Below, one piece after another: positions 56,945-64,000 of a stretch of 64,000 nucleotides of DNA (positions are counted from its first letter, which is position 1; each line of letters starts with the position of its first letter). Source of the stretch: Sipunculus nudus (lineage: Eukaryota > Annelida > Sipuncula > Golfingiida > Sipunculidae); NCBI GenBank assembly GCA_026874595.1, contig CM049313.1:49339659-49403658 (forward strand), written 5' to 3'. The notes below the pieces were generated by a model. It searched no databases, was not told the DNA's origin, and saw only the letters and a program-made list of their open reading frames with translations. Made by a program: the position numbers and the translations under genes.

Positions 56945-57075
56945 AGTAATAACACAAGCTCCGATGGTCGAGTGATTAGCGTGTCCGATTACGAAGCCGG
57001 GAAACTAGGAGGGCTGTCTGAGTTCTCATCTGACTGCGGGAGATTTCTGCCCGTCCCAGACAGGCAGTCATGATA
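56945..57075 (+). repeat. tRNA-derived SINE-like repeat
   Basis: GATGGTCGAGTGATTAGCGTG is a strong tRNA-Ser/Leu-like D-arm (A box), followed by GATTACGAAGCCGGG and GAGTTCTCATC as a weak B box. The layout is that of a SINE head. Confidence 0.5.
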
Positions 57076-57627
57076 AAATTTGGAAGAGGTGGTTCTGCTT
57101 TGTGGTATCCGGCTAGCCCAGGCCCAGTTCATTAAAGCCAATGACACCAGTAGTATTTTGAATATCCTGTTTAACTGTCAACTTATAACATTGGCTTTGC
57201 GGTTATTTAACAATACAGATCAATACCAAACCGTATCTTACTTGATGTGCGATAAAATATTTTAATTATTTACAGAAAAAAAACCATTTTCATGAGAAAA
57301 AGGAATCGTAACATTGAGTTCTCAGAGTAGGTGAGACTACTCCACCTGGAACGCTTCATGTTTGTTGTAAAATTGAACTATATGTCTCCGGACATATTTT
57401 TAGTTAAGGGACCAATAGACTGGTATCCTGCACAAATATGTCCTCCTTTGTTTTCATTGGCCGTACGATGCTTCGGATTATTGCTTCCTTCTACGCTTCC
57501 TTCCAGCCCGCTCAGTCTGATTCTCGGAATTGCCCTTAATCAGAGTAGTAACAAAGCAACTTTGTGATTAATAAATTCATCGTTAACATCTACCGTGGGC
57601 CGAAGACTTGTTAGTTAACTTGAGATA

Positions 57628-57772
57628 TATTTAAGCGGTAGGACGTAGCGAGGCTCCCCGGGTAGAACCCCGCCGGTGCCTAAATGGCATAATGGTGTAA
57701 TCTCGTTATAGAACCTCAGAGATTCGCTCTTATGTCTGAACGACAGGTTATGAGTTCTGGATTATTCCTAAC
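57628..57772 (+). repeat. tRNA-derived SINE family B, copy 2
   Basis: GGTAGGACGTAGCGAGG, CCCGGGTAGAACCCC, CTAAATGGCATAATGG, ACGACAGGTTATGAGTTC, in the same order as 47,291-47,402. Confidence 0.6.
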
Positions 57773-57902
57773 CCCGAGCATATAAAACCTGAAATCCAGA
57801 AGGCTTAAAATTAAACATATTCTGTTTATTATATGGATACCTTTCACTTCATTCAATAGACAGTGCCACAATCAGGCCACGGGCCTTTCCTTTATTAAAA
57901 AA

Positions 57903-57945
<43 letters not shown>

Positions 57946-59960
57946 TTACTAATTCCTGACATAGGAGAACGCGAATTTTGTCCAAAAATAGGAAAATGAC
58001 AGTTTGACAGGCATATGCACGCGACTGTTAGAAATACCGTGTATATGTTCACAAACCATATGTGTGTGGACCTGCGACACTAATGCCTCTGGCAATAAGC
58101 ATCGGCGTTTCAGTGACAGGCTGCCCCTAGTTTACCGCCTGGCCCTGGTCTTATGAGGATCGTGGGAGAACATGTCATTTGGGGACCGTGGGGAACTGTT
58201 TGTGCGATAAGCACGAACCGTCTCTATGGAAGGAACCGATAATGTTCATAGTATGCCTTAAACCAGTCGCTGTATGTCTCAGGGTGACAGCGCAGGAAAA
58301 TGAAGAGCTAGTTATACCTGACAGGAGGGTAAACTAATAAAATAACGATAACCTATTCAGTAAAGCCAGAATTCATACTTCATATAATTGTGTGTATACA
58401 AAGACTATAAGGAAATTTTGACTAATTTTCCGTATCAAACCTGCCCTTATTGAATATTCTATTTTTTATTTTCATTTTTTAACCTTGTTTAGGGGGAGGT
58501 TACGGTCTCCATTCTTTTATGCTGTCTTGTCTCATCATTCTTAATCCTAGTATGTACGTCTGCAGCGTTCCATTTCAGTTTTGGGACTACTTCACAACAC
58601 TCGCCTCCTGTCACGACAATTTGTATCTTAGTATCCCGAATGTCTTATTACCCACATTCCTGGCTCATAATACCATAGAACACTCCAAAGACGAACTCGT
58701 TTGTTGGTGATACACGTCTGTGGCGCACAGCTTACCCTTTAAGCTAGCAGAACACTCATCCTGCAGTAGATTAGGTCGACTGTGACTAATCTCACCCCTC
58801 CTCGGCTTAGTACTCATCTAACCCGCTGAGATTGGAACATTTTATCCGCTCAACGATGGAGCTTGATCGAAATCGGAGTGAAATTTGATCTATCGTTATA
58901 AAAGCAGATATACGATAGGGCATTGGCAGTGTTTAATGACAACGCCTTGCTATATTCCTTTCCTATATAGTGCTGTGTTTCCGACGTACGCCCTCTGTGG
59001 AGGTTCAACGGCCCCGACGAATCTTTCACTGATGGATTATAGTAATTAGCTCCAATGAAGACTTCATATAACGTTGGGGCGACTCCGGCCTTCTTGTGTG
59101 GCAGGGGCTGGTCCATGCAGATAGCCTTCAAGTTTAATGACCACTAACTCCATGTGTGGGTGTCTTCTGTATAATGTAATACCACTAACAGGTTTAGTCG
59201 TGTGTTCTCAGTATACAGTGGATGGCAGGTTTCTATAATAAGAGCAGAGATTATTCCGGAGTCATTATTGTGGCAGAGCTCCATAAACAGCCCTGTAGTG
59301 AATTATTTATTCCGTTTGTCTATTGTCCCATCGCTATGTCGAGGAATCACTGAACCTTTGTGACCGGCAGCCAAGTAAAACATTGTGTCAAAGCTATATG
59401 TATTTAACACATATATTTGATTGCTGATGCTGCTGCACTGCATGTTGTTGCTTGGTACATGCCATGGTAAAAGATTTTATCTATTAGTACCCACAATTTC
59501 CTCCAGATTTACAGTGTACTACGACGGGTTGTGCTCCAAACACCTATAGTATACACGGAAGTAAATTTCTCTAACCTGAGGTGTGCTTTTTTGCATACAA
59601 GGAGAACAGCCGTAAAATTGTTTAGGGGTCTTCGTTTTGTTTTAATAATCGATTACAGCCTGTCGAATCCATTTGCGTTAGGATCATTGTTAGCAATCAT
59701 AATATTGTAAACGTATATCTACTAAATGCTTTCTTCCAATATCATGCTAGGATGAACTTTAACATGTACCTAAACATCTACATAGACCATGTAATATTTC
59801 AATCGTCTCGTCCACAGTCAGTTAACTAATACTGTCGAATTGTAAAAACGCTGGGGTTAGTCACCAGAGTTGCCATGAGAAAGGGTTGTATAGTGACCAG
59901 TCCAAGGTGGGTAGTTTTCTCCCGGTTTTCCGCTTTCCTCCACCTTTTAAGACTACCGAA
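57773..59960. other. No recognisable gene
   Basis: (TA)n at about 57,905-57,945. An acceptor-like TTTTTTAACCTTGTTTAG at about 58,475-58,492 precedes a 61-codon hydrophobic frame, but its sequence does not look like GPCR TM5. 59,895-59,950 has a GGTGGG...TTTCTCCCGG...TTTCCTCCACC phrase that looks like a SINE tail. Confidence 0.4.
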
Positions 59961-60430
59961 CGCAACCATTCCATTCGGACTCGAGTCAACTTTTTAAGGG
60001 ACACGGACTTTGGCTTAAGGGTCCTGGACTCGGAGGTAATAACTCGAGAAATTAGGCCCGGTCCGTGTCGAGACTTGCAAAGCTCTTATAAATACTTTGA
60101 AGACTTATATAAAACATATAAGAATTACTGAGAGAATATTGCAAAAAAAAACTATACATTACCAAGCGATACCTCTGCATAGAGAGAAAATATTATTAAC
60201 ATATTCAGTTAAAAAGTGTATGAATAAATTTACACAAAACACGCAGGATAATCTAAAATGTTCTGTTTCAATTTCTTTTAATCAGGACTGTATTAGACTC
60301 GGACTTGGACTCGAGGGTTTTTAAATGACTCGGACTCGAAGAAGTTGGACTTGGACTCAAACTTGGAGGAATCGGACCGGGAGTTGGACTCAATAGGACC
60401 TAACTCGGAAATAGATTGTATGGACTCAGC
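59961..60430. repeat. Degenerate GGACTY hexanucleotide tract, interrupted
   Basis: GGACTCGAG, GGACACGGACTTTGG, CCTGGACTCGG (about 59,975-60,040), then GACTCGGACTTGGACTCG, GACTCGGACTCG, TTGGACTTGGACTC and GTTGGACTC (about 60,296-60,400). These are pieces of one decayed GGACTY repeat, separated by about 230 bp of unrelated A-rich sequence. Confidence 0.65.
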
Positions 60431-61225
60431 TTCATTATATAATGTTTATAATGTGGGACATAAAATGACTTCCTTTGATAAATATCAATGCTTATTATAT
60501 GTTGCATCCTGTTCATTTGCACTTGGTTATGAGCAAGAAATAAATCTAATATAAAATCTAGTATTACGTGCTCGATTCAGTTATTGGTTTATGACATTTT
60601 CGATTCACTATATGGGTAATTCGATGCATTATTACAGCCCTAGGGAACAAAATGTAAATGGCATGGTAAAAGATACGTACATGGACGTAGTCGAGGCGTT
60701 AGAATGGAATCTTCTTGGATACTGTCTTTCTGGTTTGACCAGAGGTGAGAAAATTAAATTGTATGTACTGAGCTCATTAGTAGCAACAGGGCAAACCGCA
60801 TTCTAGCTGTTATTGATTTTGTTTTATTTCCCCATGCTACAGCAAATTACTCAGTGGAGATATAAATGTATTTTCTGATTTTATTGCCAGTTTGCTCACA
60901 CGCCGGCATGACGACTTGCATCTCATTCAGGCAGCGAATCATGTTGGCCGACTACTACTCATATCAAATAGTAAAATGGTGCGGATTGAACATGAACACA
61001 GAGGAAGCAAACTTCGACCTTTTATTTAATGAGAGTAGCCGACTACTAGATCCTGTTGGTTAATTAGCGGAAATGAAGGTCAGTTACCGGGCCAAAGTCG
61101 AGCCGATGGTCTGCGTCATGACCGACCCCGATGAATGGTTAGAAATCGTCAGTGTTCAAAAATATTAATACATCTGTCATACGATGCATGCTGTATCATC
61201 GTATCGGTGAAACAAAAAACAGCTC

Positions 61226-61274
<49 letters not shown>

Positions 61275-62809
61275 CCGGTGCTTCCATGACAATGAAAAAA
61301 AACTAATATTTCGGTCTTTTGTTTAAGAAAAAAATATGCAAAGTTTTTAGTTCAGATATTATATCCCATAAAAATGAAGCGTATTGTCAATACATATCAA
61401 TCGCTTTGACTGTATTGCAATACGTAATGTACCTGAATAGGGCCAGCCTATTATATATATATATGCTGTACCCCCCCCCCCCCTTTCCATGAATCCTTGC
61501 TACGCCCCTGATAAATCCCTCACACTAAGCGTTCCCTCTTCTGCTAAAGGCAATTTTCTAATCCAGATTAATCATATCAGGTCTAAAATACGGCTCAAAT
61601 TACTTACTTTTATCACGTGTGAAATGCTAGAAAAACATAAAATAATAAATAGTCTGGGAAGACAACAGCAACGAGACGACTGTAAGATGAGAACTCCAAG
61701 AACAGGTACTATTTTATAAAAGAGCAAAATAATTGTCTCAGGCAATCTGTTTATACGCGTTCGTATGCCTATTCATAAGCACTTGAATCCCTACAAACAT
61801 GATATATATGATCTGCCAAGGTACATATTAAGAAAATAAAGTATACTGACGCGATTTCAAACCCTATGGCGGGAATACGTCGTGTGGATTCCTGATTGTG
61901 AGCGATAATAAGGTGATTTACTGTTTCGTTCCTTAAAATCCAGCTTACTTTTGTTTTTCCGGACTAAAATCTACATTTAATAACTTCTGCTTGTCTTTCA
62001 CCATAAAGGGCTACACTATCTGGACAGATATAACCGATTTTTTTACTGGTAGTGACATTTTACCTTTGCCTGTCAAAAGAATTATTCCTCCATCCATAGC
62101 AGCACGATGCCTTTTTGATTACCTCAAAAATAAAAATAACTTTTAAGTAAACTGAAGCAAATAATGTATGAACGCATCAGTTAGAAATAAGACCATTACA
62201 ATTATTGTGCACCCTTTAATTATTTATTTTAAAATAAAGATTAATCTAACGGGACTAGCATCATATAGGATTTCGAAGGATTCCCTAACTCACAGAATGG
62301 CTTTGTTATGGGTTCATAACTGAAATGAGATTTCAGTTATGGGGATCCTCTTATGGAAAAGCGTAGCAGGGGTATATTGGGATATTTGCAAAATAAACAG
62401 AGAAAATGGAGGCAATTTAGCAAATTTCTTACCAATAATGGCTAATAAACTGTTCTGGAATAAAAATAAATTATGTAGAAGTGCCCTTATAAGGAAATTG
62501 TTAAGATTTCAACTCCTGTGGGTTTTTTTTAGCCTGCCATGCGGTCATGTTTATCTTTTGTCACATGACCCTGTCCTTGACCTTATTGATATGAGAAGAG
62601 GTGTCCTCTGATTATTGTTCCAAATAAATTATAGTAAATATTGTTTCCATAACTTCCATAGGCAAATTTGTTAAAACCTTAAATGATATAGCCATAAACT
62701 TATAAAGGACTTATTGAAGCCATATATTATCATTTACTCATAAGTATTATTCATGAAATAAGATTTTTTTTAATAGATTTATTAGCAATACATTACTCTG
62801 GTACACCAG
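60431..62809. other. No recognisable gene
   Basis: (TA)n at about 61,230-61,270 and 13 C at 61,471-61,483 followed by CTACGCCCCTG at 61,500. Open frames of up to 90 codons without motifs. Confidence 0.4.
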
Positions 62810-62832
62810 AGGTCAGGTCACAGGTCAGGTGA
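62810..62832 (+). promoter_or_regulatory. Cluster of AGGTCA half-sites including a DR1
   Basis: AGGTCA at 62,810, 62,815 and 62,822 and AGGTGA at 62,827, overlapping by one base except for the C at 62,821. AGGTCA-C-AGGTCA (62,815-62,827) is a perfect DR1, the arrangement used by RXR, HNF4 and COUP-TF type nuclear receptors. Function is unproven. Confidence 0.35.
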
Positions 62833-63582
62833 CTAGAGTTCATGCCTCAGCAACATGGCTGTGTCAGTGATGGTCTTCTGCTCTTCTCTTCATGATAAAA
62901 TGCTGTTATATCATATATAACATAAACAGAAGACTCCACATGTATGGAAACGGATATATAAAGGATATATAGGTAGAGTGAACATAGTTTAAGCTGCATC
63001 TTATTCTTAATTACTCTTTTATTCTTTCCTTCTGATACATCAAAAGGACCGCTACGATATTTCGTAAGAACATACTCAAGGCTGAGTATGGAGCCCGGGT
63101 CACCTGGTGTGTAATTCTCAGCCTTGCACCAAGGCTGGGAATGGCTGTGTGTCAAGCAACCAGGCGATGTTACTGTTAGCAGCCTTCCCTTCTTGTTTTT
63201 CAGAAATTGGAACGTATTCAATCTAACAGGTCCGAAATCGTGTCAGAATAGTTTTCAACATAATATATACCCTGACAAATCATGTATATTTAGGAGTTCA
63301 AGTCCTGAGGCCTATTAACAGCCGATATTGAGAAATTAACACAAAATTCTTTCTGAGGTCCGTGCACAAAATCAATACTAACCAATTATTCACTGCTACA
63401 TGCAAATGCAACTGCTGTTTATATTGGCAGACACGTGCGCATTTGTTCTAGTACGAAGAGAATTCCGGAAATATCTTTCAAGTAACGTATCCAAGCGTTC
63501 TCCGCTGTTCATTGGCGATGGTTAGGTTTATGAAATTCCACGTCAGGTCAGTTGTCATTTAAACTCCATTCCTTCCATACGC
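62833..63582. other. No recognisable gene
   Basis: A minus-strand frame (63,221-62,847, 124 codons) has no recognisable domain. AAGGCTGAG (63,079) and CTCAGCCTT (63,117) form a small inverted pair. Confidence 0.35.
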
Positions 63583-63830
63583 TTATTCACAGAATACTGG
63601 AATATAGACTGGTTCAGTTAATGCGATGGTTAAAATAAATCCTTCTTCTGTCAGAGCCATCAAATTCACTCTTTCTGTGGCGTAACGCTTAGAACATGAA
63701 CTACTACCTCGCGGCAAATTATATAACTCTTTTATACGGTCATTTCCGATGATGTCAGCAGTAATCGGTGGACTTTCCCCGATTTTTTTAACCAACATGG
63801 TCAATTCTGCCATTGCCTTTTGCGCTTCAA
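63583..63830 (-). CDS. Unrecognised minus-strand open frame
   Basis: The frame reads from about 63,830 to the stop at 63,583. It looks protein-like at the start: EAQKAMAELTMLVKKIGESP, then ITADIIGNDRIKELYNLPRG and ATERVNLMALTEEG. The first ATG is at 63,813 (76 codons). A possible acceptor TTAGCAG lies just upstream on the minus strand near 63,836, but it lacks a good pyrimidine tract. I recognise no family. It could be an exon, a transposon gag fragment or chance. Low confidence. Confidence 0.2.
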
Positions 63831-64000
63831 TTGTCTGCTAACATTTCCATTTAATCAGTCTTATTATTGAGGGACCCTTGTCTATGTTGAGTTTGACGAG
63901 ACTTTTCACACTTTAACCCTTAGCCTCAGTGTTTTCGTTTATCAGACCATCGCACTGCAAAGTAAGCTTTCTTAAACAAAATGTAAAAAACTGAGCCAGT
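63831..64000. other. Window end, nothing recognised
   Basis: No feature seen. Confidence 0.4.

Noticed and set aside
58493-58680. Possible next GPCR exon after an acceptor-like TTTTTTAACCTTGTTTAG
   Set aside because: The frame is hydrophobic but lacks the Cys, Pro and Tyr pattern of ECL2-TM5 in GnRH/AKH receptors, and it ends without a donor.
62847-63221. 124-codon minus-strand frame
   Set aside because: No motif, signal or repeat structure that separates it from a chance frame.

Overview
This window looks like nuclear DNA from an invertebrate animal, most likely a mollusc or another lophotrochozoan. The reasons are AT-rich sequence, long (AT)n runs, GT-AG introns, a class A GPCR exon of the GnRH/AKH/corazonin-receptor type, DIRS-like, LINE and LTR retroelements, tRNA-derived SINE-like repeats, and no dense gene packing. 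The species call is inference. Nothing suggests a bacterium, organelle or virus.

Layout. 1-5.4 kb: decayed LINE reverse transcriptase (minus) and a broken coiled-coil reading frame (minus). 6.2-9.4 kb: a decayed DIRS/Ngaro-like retroelement on the minus strand between two short direct repeats, with a small TIR element nested in it. 10.4-13.0 kb: a decayed LINE (plus) whose endonuclease is split by an insertion. 13.1-13.8 kb: an old solo LTR. 15.4-17.2 kb: a candidate two-exon gene for a 65-residue protein. 17.5-21 kb: SINE, minisatellite, and a 420-bp TRIM-like retroelement with both LTRs, a tRNA-Pro-type primer site, a polypurine tract and a 4-bp target duplication. 23.3-24.9 kb: one solo LTR nested inside another of the same family. 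25-29.6 kb: non-coding DNA with several degenerate duplications.

29.6-37.0 kb is the dominant feature: about 110 head-to-tail copies of a 67-bp satellite monomer. Private variants show that it grew partly by block duplication (30 monomers, then 14 plus 2). A degenerate stray half-monomer lies 1.5 kb outside it. 37-44 kb: dispersed repeats, two more LTRs of the 23-kb family, (AT)n runs and a second copy of the TIR element. 44.4-49.1 kb: a composite of inverted repeats whose arms carry a YY1-like palindrome, followed by a separate foldback repeat. 50-54 kb: hairpin, microsatellites and a third LTR of the TRIM family.

54.3-55.0 kb holds the only confidently functional coding sequence: the first coding exon of a GnRH/AKH-type neuropeptide receptor (N-terminus to the end of TM4), ending at a phase-0 GTGAGA splice donor. 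I could not find its later exons; they are probably beyond 64 kb. 55-64 kb is therefore probably mostly its first intron, with SINEs, a GGACTY-rich tract, microsatellites and a nuclear-receptor-like half-site cluster. The mobile elements do not form a pathway; they record nested insertions and satellite growth around one receptor gene.
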